Assembly (NCBI GenBank): GCA_017936885.1
Contig: JAGBEO010000028.1
Location: forward strand, 1 to 64,000
Reading direction: 5' to 3'
Source of the DNA: Lachnospiraceae bacterium
GTDB taxonomy: Bacteria > Bacillota > Clostridia > Lachnospirales > Lachnospiraceae
DNA length: 64,000 bases
Part shown: positions 1-9,883 of the stretch, piece after piece
Layout of the letters: each line of letters begins with the position of its first letter
Numbering within the stretch: position 1 is the first letter of the stretch
Position numbers and translations under genes: made by a program
Notes under the pieces: generated by a model
What the model saw: the letters and a program-made list of their open reading frames with translations, nothing else
Database searches by the model: none
Told to the model about the DNA's origin: nothing

Positions 1-72
1 AATATGCACGTGCCCATGCTTGATGCAATCCAGACAGCATCAAGGAGAGTATTTGCAAAAGCATTATTGTAA
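1..72 (+). CDS. 3' end of an unidentified gene
   Basis: The first 72 bases read as one open frame of 23 codons ending in TAA at 70-72. The residues (NMHVPMLDAIQTASRRVF and onward) look like a helical C-terminus. The gene starts before the window, and too little remains to name a family. The next gene, recJ, follows after about 250 bases. Confidence 0.4.
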   Translation, partial: NMHVPMLDAIQTASRRVFAKALL

Positions 73-326
73 AAAATAAAACAAAAAAGGCATCCTGGAA
101 AAACTGATGAGTAAGTTGCCAATAAAGTGTTGACACAAACGATTACGGAAGAAGTACTATAAATTACCCTCTAAAAGTGTTAAACTATAACAGGTACGGT
201 AGTAAAACGGCTGTTTGGGATAACGCTGACAGAGGGTATTTATTTTATGTAATAGAAAACAGATTTATGCAATTATGCATAACATGCACTAAAGTCTGCA
301 GGCTGATAGAAAGGCATGGTTATTTT

Positions 327-2225
327 ATGGCAAAATGGATGGTATCTGCCAAAAAGGCAGATTTTAACAGAATAGCACAGCAGTTTGGGATCGACCCTGT
401 GATTGCAAGAATTATCCGTAACAGAGACCTTGTTACAGAGGAAGAGATTAACCGTTTTCTCAACGGAACGCTGGACGATCTGCATTCCCCTTATCTGTTA
501 AAAGATGCAGAGAAAGTGGCAGACATTCTGCATGAGAAGATCGCAGAGCAGAAAAAGATCCGCATTATCGGTGATTACGATATTGACGGAGTCTGCTCCA
601 CCTACATATTGACGGCAGGGCTAAGAGCCTGCGGGGCAGTAACGGATGCGGCGATTCCCCATAGAATTTTAGACGGCTACGGATTGAATGACAGGTTGAT
701 TCTGGATGCTTATGAAGCAGGAATTGATACGATTGTAACCTGTGACAACGGCATAGCGGCTGCCTCCCAGATTTCGTATGCCAAATCCCTTGGCATGACG
801 GTAGTTGTGACAGACCATCATGAGGTACCCTATGAAGTGCAGCCTGACGGCAGCAGACGGGAATGCCTGCCTGAGGCGGATGCGGTGGTAGACCCCAAGC
901 AGCAGGCGTGCGGATATCCTTTTGACGGAATCTGCGGTGCTGTGGTCGCCTATAAGCTGGTACAGGTTTTATTAGCGAAAGGACTGGTAGAGCATAGGGG
1001 CACATATACAGAGAAGATTGACATGGATGTATTTCCTTTACCGTTAGAAACAACAATGTCGACAGTGGGCAAAGATGTACCCCGGTCACCCCGGCGAAGT
1101 ACGGAACCCGTCCTAAAAGAAGCACAGAAGCTTCAGCGGGAGCTGCTTGCCTTTGCTGCTTTTGCCACGATCGGCGATGTAATGGAACTGGTGGATGAGA
1201 ACCGTGTGATTGTAAAATACGGACTTAGGATCATCGAACGATCTGAGAATTACGGCTTGCAGGCGCTGATGTCTGTCAACGGACTGCAGAATAAACTGCT
1301 GTCTGTCTATCATATCGGTTTCGTGCTTGGACCCTGTCTGAATGCTACGGGCAGGCTAGATACTGCGGCAAGGGCATTGCAGATGTTTCTGACGGAGGAT
1401 AAGGCTGAGGCGGTGACCATAGCGGGAGAACTGAAAGAACTCAATGACAGCCGCAAGGGCATGACCTTGCAGGGAACAGAGCAGGCTATTGATCTGATAG
1501 AGCAGACCGGATTAAAAGAAGATAAAGTGTTAGTGGTATATCTGCCGGAGTGCCATGAAAGTCTGGCGGGGATTATTGCGGGCAGAATCAGGGAACGCTA
1601 TCAAAAGCCTGTGTTTGTGCTGACCAAATCGGAAGATGGAGTGAAAGGTTCCGGGCGATCTATTGACGCTTACCATATGTATGATAAGATGAGTGAGTGT
1701 AAAGAGTTATATACTAAATACGGTGGACACAAGCTGGCAGCGGGGGTGTCCATGCCGGAAGAAAATGTGGAGAAATTCAGAGACTATCTGAATACCCACT
1801 GCGAATTATCGCCGGAAGATTTCGAAGAGAAGATACTAATCGATGTCCCCATGCCCATGTCCTATGTGACCCCGGCTTTTGTGCGGCAGTTATCAGTGCT
1901 GGAGCCCTTTGGAAACGGTAATCCGAAACCTGTGTTTGCCCAGAAAAATCTAAAGATATGTAAAGGCAGAATCTTAGGGAAAAACAGTAATGTAGGGAAA
2001 TATCTGGTGAAAGATGAAACCGACAGGCAGTATGATATGGTATATTTTGGAAATATGGAGTTGTGGCATGATTTCCTGACAGAGCATTTCGGTGAGGATG
2101 AGAGACGCAGGCTGTACCTGACAGGCAGTGACAGGATACGAATCAGCGTGATATATTATCCTGATATCAATGTATACCAGGGTAAAGAAAGCTTACAGAT
2201 GGTCATGAAGGATTATAGCATATGA
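327..2225 (+). CDS. recJ: Single-stranded-DNA-specific exonuclease RecJ
   Basis: RecJ is a cytoplasmic 5'-3' single-strand exonuclease of the DHH phosphoesterase family, used in recombination and repair. The 632-residue product shows DYDIDG near residues 83-88, CDNG near 139-142, the DHH triad at 163-165, and a DHHA1 region with GGHKLAAG. An extra stretch of about 45 residues (roughly 221-268), rich in charged residues and proline, lies between the motifs and the LLAFAAFATIGD block. The frame is open back to 177, but those 50 codons resemble nothing in the family. The ATG at 327 has AAAGG about 12 bases upstream and gives the usual N-terminus, so it is preferred. Confidence 0.9.
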   Translation: MAKWMVSAKKADFNRIAQQFGIDPVIARIIRNRDLVTEEEINRFLNGTLDDLHSPYLLKDAEKVADILHEKIAEQKKIRIIGDYDIDGVCSTYILTAGLRACGAVTDAAIPHRILDGYGLNDRLILDAYEAGIDTIVTCDNGIAAASQISYAKSLGMTVVVTDHHEVPYEVQPDGSRRECLPEADAVVDPKQQACGYPFDGICGAVVAYKLVQVLLAKGLVEHRGTYTEKIDMDVFPLPLETTMSTVGKDVPRSPRRSTEPVLKEAQKLQRELLAFAAFATIGDVMELVDENRVIVKYGLRIIERSENYGLQALMSVNGLQNKLLSVYHIGFVLGPCLNATGRLDTAARALQMFLTEDKAEAVTIAGELKELNDSRKGMTLQGTEQAIDLIEQTGLKEDKVLVVYLPECHESLAGIIAGRIRERYQKPVFVLTKSEDGVKGSGRSIDAYHMYDKMSECKELYTKYGGHKLAAGVSMPEENVEKFRDYLNTHCELSPEDFEEKILIDVPMPMSYVTPAFVRQLSVLEPFGNGNPKPVFAQKNLKICKGRILGKNSNVGKYLVKDETDRQYDMVYFGNMELWHDFLTEHFGEDERRRLYLTGSDRIRISVIYYPDINVYQGKESLQMVMKDYSI

Positions 2226-2272
2226 AGAGTTTCACAATCACTTAATAAGTAAGAACGTACAGGGAGGAAATT

Positions 2273-3223
2273 ATGAAGAAAATACTTACAGTGACATTAA
2301 ATCCGGCAGTGGATAAGACATACACCACTCATAATATGATTGTGGGGCATGTAAACCGTATGCGCACGACAGAGAATATTGCCGGAGGCAAAGGAGTCAA
2401 TGTCACAAAGATCCTCAGACAGTATGGCTGCGAGGTTGCCGCTACGGGATTTTTAGGCGGATACAGCGGTAGGTTTATAGCGGAAGAACTGGAAAGAAAA
2501 GGGGCAGAGTGTCGTTTCGTACAAACTGCGGAAGAAACAAGAAGTAATATGAACATTATCGCCGATGACGGTTATGTGACAGAAATTTTAGAGCCGGGGC
2601 CGAAGATTACGGAAGAAGAGCTGGTAAGATTTATGGAACAGTATGAGAAACTGTTAGATGAATGTGGTCTGGTGATTCTGTCAGGCTCTGTGGCAAGGGG
2701 AATTCAGCCGGATATCTATGCGGAACTGATCAGGCTTGCCGCTGTTAAGCAGGTACCTGTTTATTTGGATTCCAGCGGTGAGAGCTTAAAGCTTGGCATA
2801 CGGACAGAGTCTGGGGCGAAGCCTGATCTGATCAAGCCCAACTGGAAGGAACTGGAATATATTATGGGACACAGGATCAGAGGCAGAGAAGAGATCATAG
2901 AGGCGGCAGGTTTTCTGCACAGGGAAGGTATCTTACGGGTGATCGTCTCTATGGGAAGCAAAGGATTGATCAGCGTGACCGGAGACGGTGTTTACTTTGC
3001 TAAAGCAGAGGGCATCCGTGCAGTGAATACGGTAGGCTGCGGAGACAGTGTGGTTGCTTCCTATGCCATAGCGGCAGTAAAAGGAGAGAGTGAAGAACAG
3101 GCGATTCGACGCGCCTGTGCGGTTTCCGCAGCGAATGCGACCACGATAGAGAGTGCCAGCATTCCGCTGGAAACAGCAGAAGCATTGTGGAATAAGATTA
3201 TAGTAGAAAAGATTTCCGGATAA
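2273..3223 (+). CDS. PfkB-family hexose kinase, 1-phosphofructokinase-like
   Basis: This is a 316-residue ribokinase-fold sugar kinase. It opens with KKILTVTLNPAVD, typical of 1-phosphofructokinase and tagatose-6-phosphate kinase, has the IAGGKGVNVT signature near residue 38, and a C-terminal GCGDSVVASYA block where the family usually has GAGDS; its Asp near 255 is the expected catalytic base. It probably phosphorylates fructose-1-phosphate or a related sugar phosphate. No phosphotransferase or fru regulator lies beside it, so the substrate is not settled. AGGGAGG precedes the ATG, and an intrinsic terminator follows directly, so it may be the last gene of a unit with recJ. Confidence 0.8.
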   Translation: MKKILTVTLNPAVDKTYTTHNMIVGHVNRMRTTENIAGGKGVNVTKILRQYGCEVAATGFLGGYSGRFIAEELERKGAECRFVQTAEETRSNMNIIADDGYVTEILEPGPKITEEELVRFMEQYEKLLDECGLVILSGSVARGIQPDIYAELIRLAAVKQVPVYLDSSGESLKLGIRTESGAKPDLIKPNWKELEYIMGHRIRGREEIIEAAGFLHREGILRVIVSMGSKGLISVTGDGVYFAKAEGIRAVNTVGCGDSVVASYAIAAVKGESEEQAIRRACAVSAANATTIESASIPLETAEALWNKIIVEKISG

Positions 3224-3224
3224 A

Positions 3225-3260
3225 CGAAAAAGCCCGGGGCATTCCCGAGCTTTTTCGCAT
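3225..3260 (+). terminator. Intrinsic terminator after the PfkB kinase
   Basis: A 14-bp stem (3225-3238 with 3244-3257, one mismatch) has a five-base loop. An A run precedes it and a T run follows it, so it could work in both directions. Confidence 0.8.
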
Positions 3261-3438
3261 TTTCTTATGAGGGGGGAGATAGTGAGTTCTTCAACTATCT
3301 TGGTTATTATCATAAAGGTTAATTGTGTCCAAAATGTGTTTAGATTGTTATAAAAAAATAAAAATACATTAAGAAATTTTAAAGAGAATATGAAATAAAA
3401 AGGAACTGGGAAAAATAGGACGCAAATATCGGCACAAG

Positions 3439-3467
3439 TTGAAAAACGGCGGTTTTCATGCTATCTT
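3439..3467 (+). promoter_or_regulatory. SigA-type promoter for murE
   Basis: TTGAAA (3439-3444), a 17-base spacer and TATCTT (3462-3467) lie about 90 bases upstream of murE. The rest of the 3261-3555 gap is A+T rich, and I see no gene or other structure in it. Confidence 0.6.
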
Positions 3468-3555
3468 AATAAGAGGATTTATAACTGCTGTGAACTAAAA
3501 TATAGTATGAATGCTTTTGAAGCATTATGAGTATTTGACAAAAAGGAGAGAGAAT

Positions 3556-5028
3556 ATGGTAGCGTTAAAAGAGTTACTTGCTAAGGTGGAATATGAATGC
3601 ATCCGGGGCAGTCTGGATCGGGAAGTAACAGATATCATATATGATTCCAGAAAAGTGACGGCGGGCAGTATGTTTGTCTGTATCACAGGAGCACTGGCGG
3701 ACGGACATAAGTTTGCGAAAAATGCGGTGGAGGCAGGAGCCGGAGTACTGCTTGTGGAGAAAGAGGTGGAACTGCCGGAAGATGCGGAAGTAACCGTGAT
3801 TAAAGTGCCGGATACCCATTATGCCATGGCGTTTGTGTCAGCGGCTTTCTTCGGCTATCCCGCTGAGCAGATGAAGATCATCGGCATTACGGGAACCAAG
3901 GGCAAGACCACCACGACGTATCTGGTGAAGTCTATTTTGGAGCAGGCGGGCAGAAAGGTCGGACTGATCGGCACCATAGAGATTATTATAGGAGATACCC
4001 ATATCCATGCGGATCATACCACACCGGAATCCTATCTGATTCAGAAATATTTCCGGGATATGGCGGATGCGGGATGCGATACCGTGGTGATGGAAGTGTC
4101 CTCACAGGGACTGATGCTGCACAGGACACAGGGATTTGTGTTTGATTTCGGTATCTTTACGAATTTGGAGCCGGATCATATCGGGCCTGCAGAACATAAG
4201 GATTTCGATGATTATCTGCACTGCAAGGGGCTGTTGTTTAAACAGTGTAAGGTGGGAATCGTAAACCATGATGATGCACACTGGGAAGCAGTGACCCAGG
4301 GACATACCTGCAGCCTTGAGACCTACGGAATCGATACAGAGGCAGACCTTCGGGCAGAAAATATTACATTCTTAAAAGAAGCCGGAACGCTTGGTATGGC
4401 ATTTGATGTGACGGGGCTGATGAATTTCCCCGTAAAGATTGCCACACCCGGTAAGTTCAGTGTATACAATGCACTGACGGCAATCGCTATTTGCAGACAT
4501 TTCGGCGTAAAGGAAGAAAATGTGAAGAAGGCGCTTTTGAATGCGAAAGTAAAAGGCAGAATAGAGCCGGTTAAAGTATCTGACGAGTTCACGCTGCTGA
4601 TTGATTATGCGCATAATGCGATGGCGCTTAAGAGCCTTCTGTCTACCCTTAGAGAATATGAGCCTCACCGTCTGGTATGTCTGTTTGGCTGCGGCGGCAA
4701 CCGGGCGAAATCCAGAAGATATGAGATGGGAGAAGTCAGCGGAAAGATGGCGGATCTGACGATTATTACATCGGATAATCCGCGTACGGAAGAGCCGCAG
4801 GCGATTATTGATGATATTAAGATCGGTATGGGGAAAACAGACGGCAAGTATGTGGAGATTTGTGACCGCAAGGAGGCCATCGCCTATGCCATTGCACATG
4901 GAGAGCCGGGGGACATTATCGTTCTCGCCGGAAAGGGTCACGAGGATTATCAGGAGATTAACGGTGTAAAGTATCCGATGGATGAAAGAGATTTGATTCG
5001 GGATATATTAGCAGAGAGGATGCAGTAA
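3556..5028 (+). CDS. murE: UDP-MurNAc-tripeptide synthetase MurE
   Basis: MurE is the cytoplasmic ATP-dependent ligase that adds the third residue to UDP-MurNAc-L-Ala-D-Glu. The 490-residue protein has the Mur ligase P-loop GTKGKTTTT at about 113-121 and the motif DNPR near 406-409, which in characterised MurE enzymes reads meso-diaminopimelate rather than lysine. An AAAGGAGAG site sits just before the ATG at 3556; the 15 upstream in-frame codons are unlikely to be translated. Unlike in Bacillus, the gene is not beside mraY in the division cluster but leads a run with priA, def and fmt. Confidence 0.95.
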   Translation: MVALKELLAKVEYECIRGSLDREVTDIIYDSRKVTAGSMFVCITGALADGHKFAKNAVEAGAGVLLVEKEVELPEDAEVTVIKVPDTHYAMAFVSAAFFGYPAEQMKIIGITGTKGKTTTTYLVKSILEQAGRKVGLIGTIEIIIGDTHIHADHTTPESYLIQKYFRDMADAGCDTVVMEVSSQGLMLHRTQGFVFDFGIFTNLEPDHIGPAEHKDFDDYLHCKGLLFKQCKVGIVNHDDAHWEAVTQGHTCSLETYGIDTEADLRAENITFLKEAGTLGMAFDVTGLMNFPVKIATPGKFSVYNALTAIAICRHFGVKEENVKKALLNAKVKGRIEPVKVSDEFTLLIDYAHNAMALKSLLSTLREYEPHRLVCLFGCGGNRAKSRRYEMGEVSGKMADLTIITSDNPRTEEPQAIIDDIKIGMGKTDGKYVEICDRKEAIAYAIAHGEPGDIIVLAGKGHEDYQEINGVKYPMDERDLIRDILAERMQ

Positions 5029-5071
5029 CACAGCAATCGACTAATGTATCGTTAGCAAGAAAGGAGACGGC

Positions 5072-7432
5072 ATGGCGGCACGGTATGCGGATGTGATCAT
5101 TGATATATCCCATGAAAAAGTAGACAGACCTTTTCAGTATAAGATTCCGCAGCAACTGGCTGATGCCGTATATCCCGGCGTGCGGGTTCATGTGCCTTTC
5201 GGAAAAGGGAATCAGGATAAGACCGGATATGTGGTGGATCTTTCGGATGAGACGGCGTATCCGGAAGAGAAGCTTAAAACGATTACATCGGTGGATGAAA
5301 AGGGGATCTCGGCAGAAAGCAGCCAGATACAGATTGCTTACTGGCTGAAACGGCAGTACGGTTCCACTATGATTACAGCGCTCAAAACGGTGCTTCCCGT
5401 GAAGCAGAAGCTGAAGCAGCAGGAGAAAAAGAAGGTTACCGTATTGATCGACTGTAAGGAACTGCCCGGGGTGATCAAACAGTGTGAACATAAGCATCAG
5501 ACAGCCAGAGTCAGAGTGCTGCGGGCGCTTATGGAGGATACTGTCCTTCCGTATGATCTGGTCAGACAGAAATTAAACGTAACGGCAGCAACTCTCCAGT
5601 CCATGGAAAAGCAGGGATATTTGAAAATAGAGTCGCAAGCCTATTACCGCAATCCGGTCAGGCATATGGAGATGGAGGATAAACGGGTTCCTTTAAGTGA
5701 TATTCAGCAGCATATCATTGAGGATGTGATGCGGGAGTATCGGGCAGGCAGGCCCGGCACTTATCTGGTGCACGGTGTTACCGGAAGCGGTAAAACCGAA
5801 GTATATCTGGGTATCATAGAACAGATGGTTTCCATGGGGAAACAGGCAATCGTGCTGATCCCTGAGATCGCACTTACTTATCAGACCTTGTTGCGCTTTT
5901 ATAAAAGGTTCGGCGATCGGGTATCGGTGATGAATTCGACTCTTTCCATGGGAGAGAAATATGACCAGATTGAGCGTGCCAAGGCGGGGCTGATCGATGT
6001 GATTATCGGCCCCAGGTCTGCCTTGTTTACTCCTTTTCCCAATCTGGGAGTCATCATTGTGGATGAAGAGCATGAAAGCAGTTATAAAAGCGAATCCATG
6101 CCCAAGTATCATGCCAGAGAGACGGCAATACAGATTGCCTCCATGCATGGGGCAAGTGTGGTGCTCGGATCGGCAACCCCGTCCTTAGAAGCTTATTTTC
6201 GGGCCAAGCAGGGAGAATATAAACTATATCAGATGACGAGCCGCCATGGCACAAGCACGCTGCCGGGCGTATATACCATAGATTTGCGGGAAGAATTAAA
6301 GCAGGGCAACCGCTCCGTCTTTAGCCGCAAACTACAGGAGCTGATGCAGCAGAGACTGCAGAAGAAGGAGCAGACGATTCTGTTTCTAAACCGCAGAGGG
6401 TATGCGGGATTTATCTCCTGCAGGGCATGCGGACATGTGATGAAATGTCCCCATTGTGATGTTTCTCTTTCCGAACACCGCAACGGTATGTTAGTATGTC
6501 ATTACTGCGGTTATGAGGAAGTCAGGAAAACAAAGTGCCCTGTCTGCGGGTCCAAGTATTTAATGGGCTTTAAGGCAGGGACAGAGCAGATAGAAGAAGC
6601 TATTCATAAGGAATTTCCGGGGGCAAGAGTGCTGCGTATGGATGCGGACACTACCCGTACGAAGGAGAGCTATGAGAAGATTTTATCTGCTTTTGCGGAT
6701 GAGAAAGCGGACATTCTGGTGGGAACCCAGATGATCGTGAAAGGGCATGATTTTCCCAATGTAACGCTGGTAGGCGTGCTGGCGGCGGATTTATCCCTGA
6801 ATCAGAATGATTACCGGGCCGGTGAGAGAACCTTCCAGCTTCTGACCCAGGCGGCAGGACGGGCCGGAAGAGGGGCCAAGCCGGGGGAAGTGGTGATTCA
6901 GACCTATCAGCCGGAGCATTACAGTATCGTACATGCGGCGAAACAGGATTATGAAGGCTTCTATGAGGAAGAAATGGCGTACCGTGATTTTATGCAGTAT
7001 CCGCCTGTGGCGCATCTGTTGGCTGTACTGATTACATCAAAAGACCAGGAGCAGGGGGCGGCACTGTGCGAGAGAATGACTAAATTGGTCAAAATGATGA
7101 ATGTTCCGAAGAAGGCTGAATGTGTTAATAGCACGGAAAATATAAATAGCAAAAAGGATACAAATATTGCAGATAGTATAAATATTATAGAACATATAAG
7201 TGCTGCGAATAGTTCCGGTCAAGTAGATGATCTGGCAAATCTTCACGTGATCGGACCTGCGGAAGCCACCATAGGAAAAATTAACGATTTATACAGGCAT
7301 GTGTTTTACGTAAGGCACCCCGGCTATCAGGTGTTAGTGGAAGTTAAGGACTTGTTGGAGAAATTTTGTAAAGAACAGGAACTTAAGAATCAAACGGTGC
7401 AATATGACTTTGATCCGATGAATATATATTAA
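5072..7432 (+). CDS. priA: Primosomal protein N' (PriA helicase)
   Basis: PriA is a 3'-5' superfamily 2 helicase that restarts stalled replication forks. The 786-residue product has Walker A GVTGSGKT near 236-243, the DEEH box near 330, and a run of zinc-binding Cys pairs between about 450 and 493 (CRACGHVMKCPHC, then CHYC and CPVC). Near residues 680-720 it carries an Asn/Ser/Ile-rich stretch (NSTENINSKKDTNI and onward) encoded by markedly A+T-rich DNA, looking like a late insertion in a surface loop that keeps frame. It follows murE by 43 bases and precedes def by 24. Confidence 0.93.
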   Translation: MAARYADVIIDISHEKVDRPFQYKIPQQLADAVYPGVRVHVPFGKGNQDKTGYVVDLSDETAYPEEKLKTITSVDEKGISAESSQIQIAYWLKRQYGSTMITALKTVLPVKQKLKQQEKKKVTVLIDCKELPGVIKQCEHKHQTARVRVLRALMEDTVLPYDLVRQKLNVTAATLQSMEKQGYLKIESQAYYRNPVRHMEMEDKRVPLSDIQQHIIEDVMREYRAGRPGTYLVHGVTGSGKTEVYLGIIEQMVSMGKQAIVLIPEIALTYQTLLRFYKRFGDRVSVMNSTLSMGEKYDQIERAKAGLIDVIIGPRSALFTPFPNLGVIIVDEEHESSYKSESMPKYHARETAIQIASMHGASVVLGSATPSLEAYFRAKQGEYKLYQMTSRHGTSTLPGVYTIDLREELKQGNRSVFSRKLQELMQQRLQKKEQTILFLNRRGYAGFISCRACGHVMKCPHCDVSLSEHRNGMLVCHYCGYEEVRKTKCPVCGSKYLMGFKAGTEQIEEAIHKEFPGARVLRMDADTTRTKESYEKILSAFADEKADILVGTQMIVKGHDFPNVTLVGVLAADLSLNQNDYRAGERTFQLLTQAAGRAGRGAKPGEVVIQTYQPEHYSIVHAAKQDYEGFYEEEMAYRDFMQYPPVAHLLAVLITSKDQEQGAALCERMTKLVKMMNVPKKAECVNSTENINSKKDTNIADSINIIEHISAANSSGQVDDLANLHVIGPAEATIGKINDLYRHVFYVRHPGYQVLVEVKDLLEKFCKEQELKNQTVQYDFDPMNIY

Positions 7433-7456
7433 GGAACAGGAAGAGAGGATAAAAAA

Positions 7457-7939
7457 ATGGCAATCAGAAAAATCAGGGAGATCGGAGATCCAGTATTAAC
7501 TAAGAAATGTAAGGAAGTGACAGAAGTCACACCCAGAATACAGGAACTGATCGATGACATGTATGAGACATTATATGAGGCAAACGGCGTAGGTCTTGCC
7601 GCACCCCAGGTGGGTATCCTGAAAAGGATCGTGGTAATAGATGTCACAGGAGAAGATCCGATTCTACTGATCAATCCTAAGATCATCGAAACCAGCGGCG
7701 AACAGGAAGGCTATGAAGGGTGCTTAAGCGTACCGGGCAAAACCGGACACGTGACAAGACCCAATTATGTGAAGGCGATAGCTTATGATGAAAACATGGA
7801 GCCTTTTGAAATAGAAGGAACGGAGCTGCTTGCCAGAGCGATCTGTCATGAACTGGATCATTTGGACGGACACCTTTATGTGGAGAAGGTGGAAGGCCCG
7901 CTGATGAATACGGAAGATCTGCAGGATGAGGATGAATAA
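7457..7939 (+). CDS. def: Peptide deformylase
   Basis: Def removes the formyl group from the N-terminal methionine of new proteins, using a metal held by one Cys and two His. All three motifs are present in this 160-residue protein: GVGLAAPQVG at 44-53, EGCLS at 87-91 (Cys89) and HELDH at 131-135. Its end overlaps the region just before fmt, the enzyme that makes formyl-Met-tRNA, so the two are almost certainly cotranscribed and translationally linked. Confidence 0.95.
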   Translation: MAIRKIREIGDPVLTKKCKEVTEVTPRIQELIDDMYETLYEANGVGLAAPQVGILKRIVVIDVTGEDPILLINPKIIETSGEQEGYEGCLSVPGKTGHVTRPNYVKAIAYDENMEPFEIEGTELLARAICHELDHLDGHLYVEKVEGPLMNTEDLQDEDE

Positions 7940-7964
7940 GTCCCGCGGAGGAATGGAGAATAAT

Positions 7965-8918
7965 ATGAGAATTGTATTTATGGGAACACCTGACTTTGCG
8001 GTAGGAGCATTGCAGGCGATGATAGAAGCCGGCCATCAGGTAGTGGCGGTTGTGACACAGCCAGATAAGCCCAAGGGGCGGGGAAAAGAGATGCAGATGA
8101 CGCCGGTCAAGGTGTGTGCAATCGACCACGACATTCCGGTGTTTCAGCCTGTGAAGGTGAAGGAACAGGAGGCAGTGGAAATATTGCGCAGCTATAAGGC
8201 GGATATCTTCGTGGTAGCTGCCTTTGGACAGATCCTTTCGGAAGAGATATTGAATATGCCCAAGTACGGCTGCGTGAATATTCACGCCTCTCTGCTTCCG
8301 AAATACAGAGGAGCAGGGCCTATTCAATGGGCGATTATCAACGGAGAGAAGAAGACCGGGGTTACTATCATGCAGATGGATAAAGGATTAGATACCGGAG
8401 ATATGCTCTTCAAGACAGAAGTGGAGATCGATGACAGGGAAACCGGAGACAGTCTGCATGATAAGCTTGCAGAAGCGGGAGCCAAACTGATTGTGGAAGC
8501 TCTGCCGAAGATCGAAGCGGGGGATATCACTCCGGTGAAACAGAAAGATGAGGAATCCTGCTACGCTAAGATGCTGCAGAAATCCATGGGCAGAATCGAC
8601 TGGCAGCAGAGTGCTGTTAAACTCGACTGCCTGATCAGAGGCTTGATTTCATGGCCGGGGGCATCAACTGTTTACCATGGCAAGAATTTAAAGATCTGGG
8701 AAGAAGAGGTGGCAGATGAAAAGACTGCCTGTGTACAGATCGCAGATGCACAGCCGGGGACGGTAGTCGGTGTAGAGAAGGATGCGGTCTATGTACAGAC
8801 CGGGGACGGTGTGCTTAAGCTTTTGTCGGTTCAGTTGGAAGGGAAAAAGCGCATGGCGGTCAGGGATTTTCTGCTGGGATATCAGATGAAAGCAGGAGAA
8901 CAGTTGGGTGTATGCTGA
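7965..8918 (+). CDS. fmt: Methionyl-tRNA formyltransferase
   Basis: Fmt transfers a formyl group from 10-formyl-tetrahydrofolate to Met-tRNAi. The 317-residue protein begins MRIVFMGTPDFAV and has the HASLLPKYRGAGPIQWAI core near residue 105, followed by the small C-terminal tRNA-binding domain. Earlier in-frame starts exist at 7926 and 7953, but GGAGGAATGGAG at 7947-7958 is correctly placed only for the ATG at 7965. That start lies 26 bases after the def stop. Confidence 0.95.
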   Translation: MRIVFMGTPDFAVGALQAMIEAGHQVVAVVTQPDKPKGRGKEMQMTPVKVCAIDHDIPVFQPVKVKEQEAVEILRSYKADIFVVAAFGQILSEEILNMPKYGCVNIHASLLPKYRGAGPIQWAIINGEKKTGVTIMQMDKGLDTGDMLFKTEVEIDDRETGDSLHDKLAEAGAKLIVEALPKIEAGDITPVKQKDEESCYAKMLQKSMGRIDWQQSAVKLDCLIRGLISWPGASTVYHGKNLKIWEEEVADEKTACVQIADAQPGTVVGVEKDAVYVQTGDGVLKLLSVQLEGKKRMAVRDFLLGYQMKAGEQLGVC

Positions 8919-9044
8919 ATTTCGCCAAGTATCAACGTCTTCCAAGGGGTTGAATAGGTTTACAGTTTGCACAATTAAAGTTACGATGTGAAAAGTTTTT
9001 TCAAATGCCTGAAAGAACTGTATATTAAGAAAGGATGATGGGAA

Positions 9045-9755
9045 ATGGGACATTACGGATACTATGGTTTTTATTTTGATCCGACTTACTGGCTGGTGTT
9101 ACTCGGTGCGATTTTATGTCTCTATGCACAGGCAAGAGTAAGCTCTACTTATAGTAAGTATGCTAAAGTCAGAAGCAGGAGCGGTATGACCGGTGCACAG
9201 GCGGCACAGCGGATTCTGGATTTATCCGGGATCTATGACGTGCGGATTGAACGTGTGGGCGGACAGTTGACGGATCACTATGATCCTTCGAATAAAGTGC
9301 TTCGTCTTTCAGATTCGGTGTATGGTTCCTATTCCATTGCCGCGATCGGCGTGGCAGCCCATGAATGCGGTCATGCGGTGCAGCATAATAAAGGGTATGC
9401 ACCGCTTAAGCTCAGATCCACACTGGTTCCGGTTGCAAATATTGGTTCCAGGGCGGGAATCCCTATTATTATATTGGGGGCGCTTCTTGGCATGAATCAG
9501 GTGTTGATCCAGATCGGCATCTGGGTGTTTGCGCTGGCTGTTCTTTTTCAGGTAGTGACGCTTCCTGTGGAATTTAACGCATCAAGCCGTGCCCTTGCCA
9601 TGCTCGGCAATTACGGAATGATGGAGCGGGATGAGGTGAACGGCTGCCGTAAAGTGTTGAAGGCAGCGGCACTGACCTATGTGGCGGCAGCGGCGTCTGC
9701 TATTTTGCAGCTTTTAAGGCTGGTACTCCTGTTTGGAAGAAGAGACCGGGATTAG
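9045..9755 (+). CDS. Membrane zinc metallopeptidase, YugP type
   Basis: This 236-residue membrane protein belongs to the neutral zinc metallopeptidase family of Bacillus YugP. It has an N-terminal membrane segment (about 13-30), the zinc motif HECGH at 106-110, and further hydrophobic stretches around 137-185 and at the C-terminus. Its substrates are not known from the sequence. It sits between fmt and rsmB as in many Firmicutes. The start at 9045 has AAAGGATG upstream at a workable distance. Confidence 0.85.
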   Translation: MGHYGYYGFYFDPTYWLVLLGAILCLYAQARVSSTYSKYAKVRSRSGMTGAQAAQRILDLSGIYDVRIERVGGQLTDHYDPSNKVLRLSDSVYGSYSIAAIGVAAHECGHAVQHNKGYAPLKLRSTLVPVANIGSRAGIPIIILGALLGMNQVLIQIGIWVFALAVLFQVVTLPVEFNASSRALAMLGNYGMMERDEVNGCRKVLKAAALTYVAAAASAILQLLRLVLLFGRRDRD

Positions 9756-9883
9756 CGGCAGACATGCGAAACAGCAGGAATTAAGAATAGAACAGGTGTA
9801 TAGCTGCAATATAGAGCAAAACAGGAAAGAAGCAAGATAACTGGCAAAGTGAGAAATAGAATAAGTCACAGAGGAAGCGCATC

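Noticed and set aside
177-326. N-terminal extension of RecJ
   Set aside because: The 50 residues match nothing in the family, and ATG 327 gives the normal start.
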